Origin: an uncultured Bacteroidales bacterium | GTDB lineage: Bacteria > Bacteroidota > Bacteroidia > Bacteroidales > P3 | Length of the DNA stretch: 64,000 nucleotides | Direction of reading: 5' to 3' | NCBI GenBank assembly: GCA_900320975.1 | Contig: ONUE01000002.1 | Location: forward strand, 1-64,000 | Shown here: piece after piece, positions 53,345 to 63,981 of the stretch | Numbering within the stretch: position 1 is the stretch's first letter | Layout: each line of letters starts with the position of its first letter | Position numbers and translations under genes: made by a program | Notes under the pieces: model-generated | Database searches by the model: none | The model's input: the letters and a program-made list of their open reading frames with translations, nothing else | What the model was told of the DNA's origin: nothing

Positions 53345-55657
53345 ATGAAAAAAACCGTCCTATTTCTCGCATTCATTGCGCTGGCATCCTTTGCACCGAG
53401 AAACAAGGTTGCCGGCCAGACCATCCCAAAGCCAAACGGCAGGTTCGAATGGGCCCAAAATTTCCATGGATATGGAGACAAGTATAGTAACTTTCCTTGC
53501 GGACTGGTAGCCGACAGCGAGGGTAATACATATCACCTAATGCAGGTGGCTGACGGAGGATGGCTCGACACCATCGACCCCTTCGAGGACATCACCAACT
53601 CAAACCGCAGCATGCTGTTGGTGAAGAGGTCGCCCGATGGACGGTACATGTGGCACCGCATCATCAACCCGTGGGAGAGGGGCGGCAGCAGCGCCGTGCT
53701 CGTCCACGACCTGCGCATGCTGGGCGACACGGCACTGATGATGATGGTGGATATTCCTCTACCTCACACCAACCTCGGCCACAGTACGCCGCAGGTGCAG
53801 ACGAAACTCTACTACCTCGACACCATGCTGACCACCAGCGAGACGCTATTGTCCACCGACAGTATTTACAACTGGTGGGCCACAGCCTTCATCACCCTGG
53901 GACTGGACGGCACGCTGAAAGAGCACCACTTCTTGCAGGTTACCTACCTTGACAGCCTGGGGCATCCCATCTTGGGCAGACAGGGAGTGTATGGAGACGG
54001 CTTAGACGCCGAACACTTCAACCTGGACAGCCGCGGCAACATTTATGTTGTTCGCCCCACTCGGGACAATGCCTTTTCCGGAGTTGATCCACTGTACTTC
54101 CATGATGGAGGTCTGAGTGGTTATCGTTTCATGGTGGACGGAAGGCAGTTCCTCACCCATATCCCGCCCTACCACACCGGATGGTGGAACAAGCAAGTAC
54201 TGAAGTTCTCGCCTCATTTCGACAGCCTGCTCGACGCTTCCTACCTCGTAGGCGATGTACCTGAGGCTGATTGGCTTAATACTCAGTGGCTCGAATTAAA
54301 CTCGTTCGATATACACAACGACAATCTGTATCTCACTATTCAGGCAGAGATTGACCACGACAGTATGCCCATAGCTCGCTCCAATGGACTGCGGTTTGAA
54401 GTGGACAGCATTTCGCGCTACGGCACTTCCGGATGCGTGCTGCGTCTCGACACCGGGCTGAATGCCGACCTGCTGATGCAGTTCAACTATGTACCACGAC
54501 CCGACGTGCCTTGCTCAACGGTGATACTCAGCGCCACCTGTGTCGATACCGCCACAGGATCGCTATTCGTACTGGGGCTTGCGGGAACGGATTACTTCAC
54601 CGGCAACAACAATCCACACCAGATTGTCTACCGTGGCGATACGCTGGACAACCGTAGCGATGCTTTCTGGCTCCGCGTGGGAATTGACGACGGCCACTAC
54701 CTCTCCTACGGGCGGATGCACTCGAACTGGGGCGGCTCCGATGGTGGTATGGGCATCGTTGCGCGCAACAACCGTGTGTTCGCACAGGTATCCTACACTG
54801 GCAGCGTCTATTTTGCCGACACAGTCCTCCAGACCCAAAGCGCCCTTCAGACTGGATTGGCCTTGGCACAGTGGGACTACGACGGCAATGAAGTGGCAAT
54901 ATACGACTTTCACTGCACCCATAGCGACAGCCAACCGGGACACATGCTGCTGTTGGACACGGCAATATTTGTCACCGGCAACAGCTTCTACACCCCCACC
55001 ACCTTCGGCGACATATTCTGTGGCAATGGACAGTACTTAGCAAAACTGGTCGACACCTCGATGCGCTCGCCCTATATCTACCACGACCTTCACGCCGACC
55101 AGTCAATCATCTGGCCAGGTAGCGACATACTGCACATTCCTCATCCCGAAAGCGACCCTAACGGATTAACTCTCAACGCCAGATCCACCAGCGGCTTGCC
55201 GGTAGCCTACACCATCTCCGACCCGTCGATGGCATCGATTACGCTCAGCGACGACAACTATGTAATATTGCCCATGTGTCAGCAGGGCGTCTGCGAAGTC
55301 ACCGCCAGCCAGCCCGGCACCAGCTACTGGAACCCAGCCTCGCGTACCAAGACCCTCGTCATAGGACCTATGCCCACACCGCCAGTGAGCATCGAAGATG
55401 CATCGGCCCCAGAGTTGAGCATCTACCCCAACCCCACACATGGCAAAGTGACAATCACCTGTCCCGAGACCGTTGCCTCGGCAACTCTAACCAGCATGGA
55501 CGGCCGCAGCGAGCAGGTGAGCCTCCCGGCAGAAGCCCCCGGCAGATACTCTCTTGACATCACCTCGCACCCCCAAGCCATCTACCTCGTCACCATCATC
55601 ACCGCCAGCGGCAAGAGACACACTGTCCGCCTGCTGAAACAAGACGAGAGTTTCTAA
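53345..55657 (+). CDS. Large secreted protein with T9SS sorting domain
   Basis: 770 residues with signal peptide MKKTVLFLAFIALASFAP. No catalytic motif recognised. Internal segments (YHLMQVADGGWLDTIDPFE, GNIYVVRPTRD, GSLFVLGLAGTDYFTGNNN, TLDNRSDAFWLRVGIDDGHY) look like beta-propeller or repeat blades of the kind found in Bacteroidota surface proteins. The end is a type-A sorting domain (LSIYPNPTHGKVTITCPETV, then GRYSLDI and IYLVTIITASG). Likely cell-surface cargo of the T9SS. The ATG at 53345 is used; a start at 53318 would add nine polar residues. Confidence 0.82.
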   Translation: MKKTVLFLAFIALASFAPRNKVAGQTIPKPNGRFEWAQNFHGYGDKYSNFPCGLVADSEGNTYHLMQVADGGWLDTIDPFEDITNSNRSMLLVKRSPDGRYMWHRIINPWERGGSSAVLVHDLRMLGDTALMMMVDIPLPHTNLGHSTPQVQTKLYYLDTMLTTSETLLSTDSIYNWWATAFITLGLDGTLKEHHFLQVTYLDSLGHPILGRQGVYGDGLDAEHFNLDSRGNIYVVRPTRDNAFSGVDPLYFHDGGLSGYRFMVDGRQFLTHIPPYHTGWWNKQVLKFSPHFDSLLDASYLVGDVPEADWLNTQWLELNSFDIHNDNLYLTIQAEIDHDSMPIARSNGLRFEVDSISRYGTSGCVLRLDTGLNADLLMQFNYVPRPDVPCSTVILSATCVDTATGSLFVLGLAGTDYFTGNNNPHQIVYRGDTLDNRSDAFWLRVGIDDGHYLSYGRMHSNWGGSDGGMGIVARNNRVFAQVSYTGSVYFADTVLQTQSALQTGLALAQWDYDGNEVAIYDFHCTHSDSQPGHMLLLDTAIFVTGNSFYTPTTFGDIFCGNGQYLAKLVDTSMRSPYIYHDLHADQSIIWPGSDILHIPHPESDPNGLTLNARSTSGLPVAYTISDPSMASITLSDDNYVILPMCQQGVCEVTASQPGTSYWNPASRTKTLVIGPMPTPPVSIEDASAPELSIYPNPTHGKVTITCPETVASATLTSMDGRSEQVSLPAEAPGRYSLDITSHPQAIYLVTIITASGKRHTVRLLKQDESF

Positions 55658-55731
55658 CAGCAAAACATAAATGTTACGAGTTTTTTCATCACTATATACA
55701 ATAAAAAGCATAGTTTCTTGTTATAGGAACT

Positions 55732-57720
55732 ATGAGTAATATATTAACCTCTACGGTAAAACGCTTACCGTTGCTATACAAGGTGGTGGCGATGCTCGTC
55801 ACCGCCTTGGCTATTGTGGTCATTTTCCCTCACACGCGCCACGGTGTGCACTACGACTACAAGGTCGGGGCTGTATGGCGCGGGGCCGACCTGGTGGCTC
55901 CGTACGATTTTGCGGTGCTGAAATCGGCCGACGAGATGCGCGGCGAGGAGGAGGCCGAGCGGCAGCGTGCCATAGTGTACTACCGCGTGGACTCCACGGC
56001 GCGCGAGACGGCGCTGCGCAGACTGGAGAGCGAGCACTGGAATGTGGAAAGCGGTGAGCGGAGACGCCTGCGCAAGCAGATTGACAGCATCTACCAGATA
56101 GGCTACATTGCGATGCCCGAGGGCTTCACGGACCTCGAAGGCCGCGAGGTGGTGGTGCTGCAGGGCAACGTGGGCAGCATGCACAAGGGCAACGAATACA
56201 TCAGTGCCGCCGACCTCGACGCAGGGCTCCTGCGCGACAGCCTGCTGGTGCCGAGCCTCGTGCCCGATGCGGCACGCACGGCCCTCGAGCTGGAGAGCCG
56301 CCTGTCGCAGATAAGCTACAACAGCCAGATGGTGATGGCGGGCGACCACATCGTGAGCAAAGGCGAGGAGGTGAGCGAGGAGAAAGCCCTGATAATACGC
56401 AGCCTGGAGGCAGAGAACGACCGTCGCTTCAGCGACTCGTTCAGTCTGGCGGGTCAGATGGGCGGCCAGCTGCTGCTGGCTATCATAGCCTTCACGGCCC
56501 TCTCTATGTTCCTCAAGAACACGCGTCACCCCATCCTGGAGGACAACCGCAAGGTGACCTTCGTGCTGCTGCTGATACTGCTGATGTCGGCCGTGGAGGC
56601 TCTGGTGACGAGGGTGAACCCCGACTGGGTGCTGCTGGTGCCGCTGTGCATAGTGCCTATCCTCATGCGCGTCTTCTTCGATATGCGCGTGGCCCTCTAC
56701 ATACACCTGACGACGGTGATAATACTGGCCAACCTGGTGCCCAACTCCTTTGAGTTCATCTTCTACCAGCTCATAACCGGCATGATGAGTATCATAGCCG
56801 TGCGCGACCTGGAGCGCCGCAGCCAGTTCTTCGTGCTGGCGCTGGTGATATTCCTCAGCTACTCGTTCATCTACACGGCGGGTGTGCTCAGCCAGGACAC
56901 CAACCTGCACGCCATCACGGCGGAGCGCTTCCTGATGTTCTTCCTCAACGCCATCCTGACCCTGCTGGCCTACCCCCTCATCTACCTCTTCGAGAAGTTC
57001 TTCGGCATCACGACGAGCCTCACGCTGCTGGAACTCAGCAGCACAGGCCACCCCGCCCTGCGGGAGCTCTCGCGCCGCGCCCCCGGCACTTTCCAGCACT
57101 CGATGCAGGTGGCCAACATCACCGAGGACCTGATGGGCGAGATAGGCGGCAATGCCCTGCTGGCGAAGGTCGGCGCTCTCTACCACGACATCGGCAAGAC
57201 GCGCAACCCATTCTACTTCACCGAGAACCAGAGCTCCGACTTCAACCCCCACGGGGAGCTTGACTATGCCGAGAGCGCACAGATAATCACCTCGCACGTC
57301 ACCGACGGCCTCGAGCTGGCGCGCCACTATCACCTGCCCACCGAGGTGCAGGACTTCATACGCACGCACCACGGCACCACCTACACGGGCTACTTCTACG
57401 CCAAGGAGCTGGAGCGTCACCCAGACAGGGACTTCGACGAGTCGCTGTTCCGCTACCCGGGACCCCGCCCCTACAGCCGCGAGACGGCAGTGGTGATGAT
57501 TGTGGACACCGTGGAGGCCGCCTGCCGCAGCCTTAAGGTGCACAGCAAAGAGGCCACCGACAAGATGGTGGACCAGCTCATCGACGGCAAGATAGCCGCC
57601 GGACAGCTCGACAACTGCGACCTCACCTACGGCGACATCTCGCGCATACGCCGCATCCTCAAAGAGAAGATGATGAGCATCTACCACGTAAGAGTGGAAT
57701 ACCCGACGGTAAAGAACTGA
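55732..57720 (+). CDS. PgpH-like 7TM HD-domain phosphohydrolase
   Basis: 662 residues. An N-terminal helix, a periplasmic 7TMR-HDED-type domain (about 40-230), seven helices (about 235-440), and a cytoplasmic HD domain: TFQHSMQVANI, ALYHDIGKT (HD pair), NPHGELDYAESAQIITSHVT, THHGTTYTGYF. This is the layout of PgpH (YqfF), which cleaves cyclic di-AMP in Firmicutes. c-di-AMP signalling is known in some Bacteroidota, so that role is likely, though only homology supports it. It begins 75 bp after the T9SS protein gene and the YfhO gene follows after 33 bp. Confidence 0.88.
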   Translation: MSNILTSTVKRLPLLYKVVAMLVTALAIVVIFPHTRHGVHYDYKVGAVWRGADLVAPYDFAVLKSADEMRGEEEAERQRAIVYYRVDSTARETALRRLESEHWNVESGERRRLRKQIDSIYQIGYIAMPEGFTDLEGREVVVLQGNVGSMHKGNEYISAADLDAGLLRDSLLVPSLVPDAARTALELESRLSQISYNSQMVMAGDHIVSKGEEVSEEKALIIRSLEAENDRRFSDSFSLAGQMGGQLLLAIIAFTALSMFLKNTRHPILEDNRKVTFVLLLILLMSAVEALVTRVNPDWVLLVPLCIVPILMRVFFDMRVALYIHLTTVIILANLVPNSFEFIFYQLITGMMSIIAVRDLERRSQFFVLALVIFLSYSFIYTAGVLSQDTNLHAITAERFLMFFLNAILTLLAYPLIYLFEKFFGITTSLTLLELSSTGHPALRELSRRAPGTFQHSMQVANITEDLMGEIGGNALLAKVGALYHDIGKTRNPFYFTENQSSDFNPHGELDYAESAQIITSHVTDGLELARHYHLPTEVQDFIRTHHGTTYTGYFYAKELERHPDRDFDESLFRYPGPRPYSRETAVVMIVDTVEAACRSLKVHSKEATDKMVDQLIDGKIAAGQLDNCDLTYGDISRIRRILKEKMMSIYHVRVEYPTVKN

Positions 57721-57753
57721 AGATTAAAAGTAGAAAATTGAAAGTCGAAATCT

Positions 57754-60189
57754 ATGAATAAGAAAATTTGGATTCATGTAGGTATTATCATCGCGATGTT
57801 CGCGGTGGCTTGCGCATATATGTCACCAGCCCTGAGCGGCAAGGTGATACGCCAAGGCGATATACAGAAGACCGGCACCATCCCCAACTGGGCCCCCTCG
57901 ATGTTCAGCGGCATGCCGGGGTACCAGATAGCTAGCGAGCCGACCAAATCGGTATTCCAGACACTGCGCAACCTGCTCATCATGCGTCCTATGGGTCTGG
58001 AACGCAACATCGGGGTGCTGTTCCTATACCTGCTGGGCTTCTACATAGCCATGATAGCACTCGGGGTGTCACCATGGCTGGCGCTGATAGGCGCCTTGGG
58101 CTTCGGACTCGGGAGCTACAATATCATCATCATCGAGGCGGGCCATATCACCAAGGCCTGGGCTATGTCGATGATGGCGCCCATACTGGCAGGCATGATG
58201 CTGACGCTCCGCAGCGCCATAGATCCCAACCTTGAGAAACGCAAACGCAACATCAAGGTGCTCTGCGGCAGCCTGCTGTTCACGTTGGCACTGATACTGC
58301 AGATAAGCTTCAACCACATACAGATAACATTCTACACTGCCATAGCCTGCGTAATCATGGGTATAGCCTACCTCGTGACCGCCATAATGAAGAAGCGTTT
58401 CCCGCAGTTCGCCCTCAAAATGGGCATCCTCGTTGTGGGCGCCGCTCTGGCTTTCTGCTGCAACATCAGACTGCTGCTCGTGAACGAGGAGTATATGAAA
58501 TACACCATGCGCGGCGGCAGCGAGTTGACGGTGACACCCGAAAGCCTCTATGGTGACAATGAGGCAGCGCCGCAGAACACGGCCGATGGCCTCAAGATAG
58601 ACTACGCCTTCAGCTGGAGCTATGGCGTTGGCGAGACCTACACCATACTGGTACCCGGCGCCATGGGCGGCAGCAGCGGAGAGAAGGTGAGTCGCGAGAG
58701 CGCCTTCTACCGTAACTTCAGGGCTGAGAACGCACCGCTCTATTGGGGCGAGCAGCCCTTCACCTCGGGACCTGTGTACTTCGGCGCCATAGTGCTGCTG
58801 CTGTTCCTCGTGGGCATGATAGTGACACGCGGACCTGAGCGCTGGTGGGTGCTGGCAGCCAGCATCCTGTCCATGATGCTAGCTTGGGGCAACAACCTTA
58901 TGGGCATCAACGAATGGGTCTTCAACAACATACCCTTCTACAACAAGTTCCGCACGCCGAGCATGGCTTTGGTGCTCACCAATGTCTGCATGGCCATAAT
59001 GGCGGTGCTGGCAATGAAGGAGATATTCAACCCGCAGCGTGACCGCAAACGTGTGAACCTCGGCCTCTACATTGGCGCCGGCGCACTCTGCGGACTGATA
59101 CTGATTGTGCTCCTGCTGTCGGGCAGCTTCAGCTACTCGGGCGCTTCCGACCGCCAGATGGCTGCACAGTACGGCGCACAGTGGGACACCATATTCTCGG
59201 TGCTCGCCAACGACCGCGCAGCGCTGCTGAAGGCCGACTCATGGCGCTCAATATTGTTCATACTCCTCGCTGCCGCCACATTGTGGCTGTACAACAACGA
59301 GAAGATAAAAAAACAAGGAATAGCCATTGCCATAGTTGGGGTGTTGGTGATTGTTGACCTGTGGGGTGTGGACCGCCGCTACCTGAACGAGAGCAACTTC
59401 ACCGACAAGCGCCAGCTTGAGCTGCGCCGTGACCAGTGGGACTATGAACTCGACGAGCAGGCGGCACGCTTCGGTGACCAAGAATACCGCGTGCTGAATA
59501 TGGCTGTGAATACCTTCAACGACAGCAAGCCGTCGGCATTCCATAACCAAATTGGCGGCTACAGCGCAGCCAAGCTAAGCCGTTACCAAAACCTCATTGA
59601 CTTCTACATCAGCCGTCACATCAACATAAATGTGCTGAATATGCTGAACACTCGCTATATAGTGCTCAACAATGGGCAGGTGCAGCGCAATCCCGAAGCA
59701 CTAGGCAACTGCTGGTTTGTAAGCAATGTGCAATGGGTCGACGATGCCAACGGCGAGATTCTGGCACTTAACACCATTGACCCCGCCACGACGGCCGTGA
59801 TTAACAAAAATGAGTTCTCGCTGCCCGACAACGAGACAGTCATGGACAGCAACGACCGCATAGAACTGGAAATAACGAAACCTTACAATCCCGACTACCT
59901 GCGCTACCGCAGCCATACCAGCGATGAGCAACTGGCAGTCTTCAGCGAGATCTATTATGCCCCCGACTGGTTCGCCTATATCGACGGCAAACCTGCAGAG
60001 TACATACGCGCCAACTATGTGCTGCGCGCCATGGTTATCCCTGCCGGCGACCACGTGATTGAATTCAAGAACGAGGCTCCGCGCCTGCACCGCTTGGACA
60101 CGATCAACTTGATTGTCTCCATAGTCACACTGCTGGCCATGGCCGGCGCCATAATGCTTGTGCTTAGGAAAAAGAGAAAGGGCGAATAA
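57754..60189 (+). CDS. YfhO family membrane protein
   Basis: 811 residues, with about 12 transmembrane helices in the first 560 residues and a soluble C-terminal part (EIYYAPDWFAYIDGKPAEYI, VIPAGDHVIEFKNEAP) before a last helix. It matches the YfhO family of GT-C-like proteins; in Gram-positives YfhO helps to glycosylate lipoteichoic acid. In Bacteroidota the role is unknown. The catalytic-type acidic residue near the first loop (SGKVIRQGDIQKTGTIPNW) is kept. It ends at a convergent terminator. Confidence 0.88.
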   Translation: MNKKIWIHVGIIIAMFAVACAYMSPALSGKVIRQGDIQKTGTIPNWAPSMFSGMPGYQIASEPTKSVFQTLRNLLIMRPMGLERNIGVLFLYLLGFYIAMIALGVSPWLALIGALGFGLGSYNIIIIEAGHITKAWAMSMMAPILAGMMLTLRSAIDPNLEKRKRNIKVLCGSLLFTLALILQISFNHIQITFYTAIACVIMGIAYLVTAIMKKRFPQFALKMGILVVGAALAFCCNIRLLLVNEEYMKYTMRGGSELTVTPESLYGDNEAAPQNTADGLKIDYAFSWSYGVGETYTILVPGAMGGSSGEKVSRESAFYRNFRAENAPLYWGEQPFTSGPVYFGAIVLLLFLVGMIVTRGPERWWVLAASILSMMLAWGNNLMGINEWVFNNIPFYNKFRTPSMALVLTNVCMAIMAVLAMKEIFNPQRDRKRVNLGLYIGAGALCGLILIVLLLSGSFSYSGASDRQMAAQYGAQWDTIFSVLANDRAALLKADSWRSILFILLAAATLWLYNNEKIKKQGIAIAIVGVLVIVDLWGVDRRYLNESNFTDKRQLELRRDQWDYELDEQAARFGDQEYRVLNMAVNTFNDSKPSAFHNQIGGYSAAKLSRYQNLIDFYISRHININVLNMLNTRYIVLNNGQVQRNPEALGNCWFVSNVQWVDDANGEILALNTIDPATTAVINKNEFSLPDNETVMDSNDRIELEITKPYNPDYLRYRSHTSDEQLAVFSEIYYAPDWFAYIDGKPAEYIRANYVLRAMVIPAGDHVIEFKNEAPRLHRLDTINLIVSIVTLLAMAGAIMLVLRKKRKGE

Positions 60190-60202
60190 TCATTCGCCCT
60201 TT
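60177..60202. terminator. Bidirectional terminator between YfhO and the flavoenzyme gene
   Basis: AAAGGGCGAAT (60177-60187) pairs with ATTCGCCCTTT (60192-60202), loop AATC. It overlaps the last codons of the YfhO gene. On the minus strand a T-rich run follows. Confidence 0.8.
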
Positions 60203-60222
60203 AGCAGATAACTCCGGTGCCT

Positions 60223-61311
60223 TCACTTAAGCCGCTCGGCAAGGGTGAAGGCATCGTGCATATTGTCCTCCAGCGAGCAGTATTTCCACTCGCCATAACG
60301 GCCTATTGAATAAGGTTCTCGGCAACAAGATGCTGGTCTGTGACTATACCAGCTTTGCGCAGGTCGCTCAACGTACGCTCCAGCAACGCATCGACGTCAC
60401 CCACGGGCTCATTCTTGCCGAAACCTATCTCCACATAGAGAGACATGCGGTCCTGCCCAATGATGTTGTCGTAGAAGCCGACACGGTAGAAGACATACTG
60501 GCTCTCCGGTATATACATCCAGCAATTAGTCTGCTCCGGACCTTTGCTGTCGAAGCCAAGGTTGAACACCAGGACTTTGTTCCATGTGTACACATCGTCG
60601 TCATACGGCACATTGCAGAGCGAGAGCAGTGTGGGCAACGGCATAGTGGAGATAAGGCGGTCGTAATGGAGCGTACGGCGGTCGGTGGTGACCGTATGTC
60701 GAAGCCACAGAGTCCACGATACGGATGCAGCCTCGTTTGGGGTAGAGGAAGGTAGCATTATAACTATGACCCTCTGGGTGGCGGAAGTTGCGCACTATTT
60801 GCTCACGGTCGGCATAGGGGAAGAAACGCCCCATGGCATCAACATCCAGACGGTCGAGGTCGGTGGCATAAAGCTTGCTGTTGTAGGGGATAAGGAACTT
60901 CTCGGCTATGGAGCGGCCGAACTTGGCGTACAGCATCTGCTTGAAGGTGTCTGATGGAGCCCCCTCGGGAATGGAGAAAAGGTCGTAAAGACAATCAATA
61001 AACTCCTCCTGCGGCAACTGATGGATATTCATCTGGAAGGGGAAGTCCACATGGCGGTCCTTGTAGAGAATCTGCGTATGCTTCTGTAATGTAAGTATCT
61101 CGTCAGGAGCGATGCGACTCATGACATAGTCTCGCAGCTCAGGGCGCATGAAGTGGAAGAAATGACCTGAATAGTCCCACACGAAGCCATCCTTGTAGAT
61201 AGTCTTGCAGTAGCCGCCAATTTGGTCCTCGGCTTCTATAATCTGATAATCGTTGCCAGTGGCAGCAGCATAGCTAAGGCCAGAGATACCGGCACCAATG
61301 ATAAGGTCCAT
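60223..61311 (-). pseudogene. UDP-galactopyranose-mutase-like FAD enzyme, two frame breaks
   Basis: Flavoprotein of the amine-oxidase/UGM type. The FAD motif GAGISGLSYAAATG (6-19) is followed by IIEAEDQIGGYCKTIYKDGF, YSGHFFHFM and IPYNSKLYATDLDRLD. The frame runs to GCIRIVDSVAS (near 60720), then a family segment continues in another frame (TDRRTLHYDRLISTMPLPTL). Compared with the family about 30 residues between them seem missing. A second break near 60303 leads to the expected C-terminus GRYGEWKYCSLEDNMHDAFT, stop at 60223. Without the breaks it would make furanose or related sugars for surface polysaccharide. It is followed on the same strand after GT2, LicD and the octopine-dehydrogenase-like gene. 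Confidence 0.75.
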
Positions 61312-61314
61312 CCT

Positions 61315-62257
61315 TTAACTGATTATGTTGTTTTTCTTGATATACCAGCGCATAGCAACTGTGGCCACAGCCGGACAGTGTTGTAGCGTCCATATCAGCA
61401 GACGCATCACCATATTATTCTTGAGATAGCGGTTGCCGCTGTAATCAGGGATGACACGCAACAGTTCGTCGTGTATCTCACGGTAGGTGGAGGACGACGG
61501 CATGCTGCTGTTGCGGATATAGTTGGCAACGGAGGAGAGGTAACCCTTCTTGAGATACATATAGTCGAGCTCAGGTTTAAACTCGTCGTATACACCGTGG
61601 GTACGGGCATACTGCATAAGTTTCGAGAACACCGCAAGGCGCTTCTTGTACTTGTCACTCTGGAGCGTAGTGGTCACCGAGCCTGGACGTATAAGGTAAT
61701 GGTAGAGTGGTCGGTCGACGTATGCCACGCTGGCGGCTTTCATCCACACACACGAGACAAAATAGCTGTCGTCGGCAGCACGGTCTTCGGGGAAGCGGAT
61801 GTCGTTGGCGACAACCATTTCGCGGCGGTAAATCATTGAGGCGAAGAGCGACACATAATGAGTCAAAACAAAGGCGCGGCTGTCGTGCGTGAGAGTGCCT
61901 TCCGGCACATGGGGATTCATGAGCATGTCACCGGTAGAGCCGTTGGGGAAGCATTTCTGCATATAACAGCAACAGATATCTGCATTGGTGGCTTTAGCCT
62001 TGTTATATAGCACCTCGAGCATATCAGGCTCTACGGTGTCGTCAGGATCGATGAAAGAGATATATTCCCCTTTCGCTTCAGGGATACCGAAGTTACGTGC
62101 CATACCAGCACCAAGATTATGCTCTGGTGTAAGCACACGGAACTGGTTAGCGCGTGGATGCCACATCCTCGAGAGTCTGCGCCAACAACGACTTGGTGCA
62201 TGCCTCAATATAATCGGCAACACCATATACAGGTAGTATGACAGATACTTTAATCAT
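61315..62257 (-). pseudogene. Glycosyltransferase family 2, frameshifted near the N-terminus
   Basis: Starts at the ATG at 62257: MIKVSVILPVYGVADYIEAC, KSLLAQTLEDV, the classic GT2 N-terminus, then stops after ASTR (about 62150). The family sequence resumes in another frame as FRVLTPEHNLGAGMARNFGI and EYISFIDPDDTVEPDMLEVL with the DxD-like PDD, to a C-terminus at 61315. The segment with the first DD (VDDASTD-type) is missing, so a deletion of some 20 codons with frame change is likely. The second part stays open from 62226. It may add sugars to the surface polysaccharide made by this cluster. Confidence 0.8.
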
Positions 62258-62259
62258 TG

Positions 62260-62952
62260 TTAATACTGAATTCTATACAATCTAACATCTGGATAAATGA
62301 CACGTGTTTTTTGCCCACCTATCGACCACCCCGGCATTGGGGTCATGAAACTCTCACCAAAAACAGACTTCAACCAATCTTCCGATTTCTCCGGGATGAA
62401 GAACTTATGTCCAAAGTATTCTTTCTCTATAAAATCACATTTCTTCAACGGCCAAATATGACACGGGAAACCGTTAGTTCTGTTGGCTTCCTTCCAATCT
62501 TTGCTCTCATGACGTTCCACCACGTAGCACATGTATTCCTCATCGTTGAAGTCAAATAGGTAGAAGATGTCAACATGAACACCCTTGTATGAATACTGTT
62601 CAATCAGCGGTTTGTCATCACCTTTAATATAGTACATTGTTTCTTGTCTAAACCCATTCTCTGCCATTATTTCCTTCAAATTGGCAGGACGTTGACTATA
62701 CAACATGGCAGTGTCAATGTCGTTGTCATGGGGGATAAAACCGTTATCCCTATACAATCCCAACTCAGTACCAAAAATAGGTACCAACTGAGCCCCGGCC
62801 TTCCGACAGGTCTCATCCATCAGTATAAAGGTTTCCTCGCCATATTTATGAAACTGTTTGAACTTCTTTCTATTTTTAAAATAGGTGTCAATGTCGACAA
62901 GCTTCTTATAAATGCCCATCTTCAGAGCAACCTTAACAATTAAGTCTCTCAT
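62260..62952 (-). CDS. LicD family protein
   Basis: 230 residues of the LicD/fukutin-type nucleotidyltransferase fold. The core FGTELGLYRDNGFIPHDNDI (60-79) carries the metal-binding DxD (DNDID), and GVHVDIFYLFDF holds the third acidic residue. LicD adds phosphocholine or another phospho-substituent to surface sugars. DNA here is clearly AT-richer than upstream genes, suggesting transfer. The start ATG at 62952 is 24 bp after the octopine-dehydrogenase-like stop. Confidence 0.88.
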   Translation of the reverse strand: MRDLIVKVALKMGIYKKLVDIDTYFKNRKKFKQFHKYGEETFILMDETCRKAGAQLVPIFGTELGLYRDNGFIPHDNDIDTAMLYSQRPANLKEIMAENGFRQETMYYIKGDDKPLIEQYSYKGVHVDIFYLFDFNDEEYMCYVVERHESKDWKEANRTNGFPCHIWPLKKCDFIEKEYFGHKFFIPEKSEDWLKSVFGESFMTPMPGWSIGGQKTRVIYPDVRLYRIQY

Positions 62953-62976
62953 GTCTTGTTTATTATTTGTTATAAA

Positions 62977-63981
62977 TCATTTTCGAGCCACCTTCATCCC
63001 CCACTCTAATACAACATCAATATTTGGTGTTGACAATGAATGTTCTATTGCCAAATCTTTTATCAGTTTCAATCCGAATGGGAAATCTTCAATAAAATAG
63101 CGACTACCGTAGTCAGGAATCCAACCACCATCTATCTGTTTCATTGGAGCAACAATATTATGAAATGACGAAATACTTTGAATCTTCGCGGTAAGACTCT
63201 TAGCATCTTTAGATTCATAATAATCCAACAGCGAAGGTATCACACCTTCCCGGACTGGCAAATACCGCAACAAAGACATAAACTCTTCATCCATTTCAAT
63301 CAACTTCTGTGCTGACGGAACATCCCATTCTCGGTAAAAGAGAATCTGATGGTCAAAAGGGGTTCCATCCCACTGGTGCCACATGGAATACAGCCTACCT
63401 GTATGGAGTATAGGATTGGAGTTAGTAAGTGCAGCCTCATAATAATTTTGTAATAGAACCGTAGGAGTAAGAAACATCCGTTCCAACTGACCTCTTAACA
63501 TCTCGGGATTGGGATGATTCTCCACTGCAATAGCTAATTCCTTCTTGTATCCAAGCAAAAATGACGAATGGCCATATTGTTTTACTCTAGAAATATATGG
63601 CACTCTCTGATACCCAAACAAAGGAACTGAATTGGAGAAAATACGGTGCGCAAAATTAAAAAAACCTGTACTGCTGACAATAGAACCAACAATAGCATAA
63701 TTTCTAACATAAGGCTTTATTCTCTGCAAAGTTTCTTCCATCAAGTACCCTGGTATACAAAGCAGTACAATATCTGCATCGGGAATAACTTCATAAGCTT
63801 CAGAGGATACCTTTTCTAACAATCCTGAAAAAACTTTACCTTCTGGATCTTCTGCCAACACCATAGAACCCCACATCTGTGGATGTCCAGTCAATATACT
63901 TACGTGACAATCTTTCTGCGACGAAGCTACCGCAGCACACACATGCCCCAAGCCTCCTCCTCCGATAATCGTCAACTTCAT
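62977..63981 (-). CDS. NAD/NADP octopine/nopaline dehydrogenase family protein
   Basis: 334 residues. The N-terminal Rossmann motif TIIGGGGLGHVCAAVASSQK (4-23) binds NAD(P). Then ADIVLLCIPGYLMEETLQRI and YAIVGSIVSSTG, and a C-terminal helical domain with the catalytic-type His in LTNSNPILHTGRL (family pattern NxxxH). Members make or oxidise opine-like imino acids. Next to LicD it may supply an unusual amino-acid or sugar modification for the capsule, which is inference. AT-rich like its neighbour. 63982-64000 holds no further gene start. Confidence 0.85.
   Translation of the reverse strand: MKLTIIGGGGLGHVCAAVASSQKDCHVSILTGHPQMWGSMVLAEDPEGKVFSGLLEKVSSEAYEVIPDADIVLLCIPGYLMEETLQRIKPYVRNYAIVGSIVSSTGFFNFAHRIFSNSVPLFGYQRVPYISRVKQYGHSSFLLGYKKELAIAVENHPNPEMLRGQLERMFLTPTVLLQNYYEAALTNSNPILHTGRLYSMWHQWDGTPFDHQILFYREWDVPSAQKLIEMDEEFMSLLRYLPVREGVIPSLLDYYESKDAKSLTAKIQSISSFHNIVAPMKQIDGGWIPDYGSRYFIEDFPFGLKLIKDLAIEHSLSTPNIDVVLEWGMKVARK

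Noticed and set aside
55774..57687. Long open frame opposite the PgpH-like gene
   Set aside because: Antisense shadow of a well-supported HD-domain gene; His/Gln/Val-rich translation with no domain.
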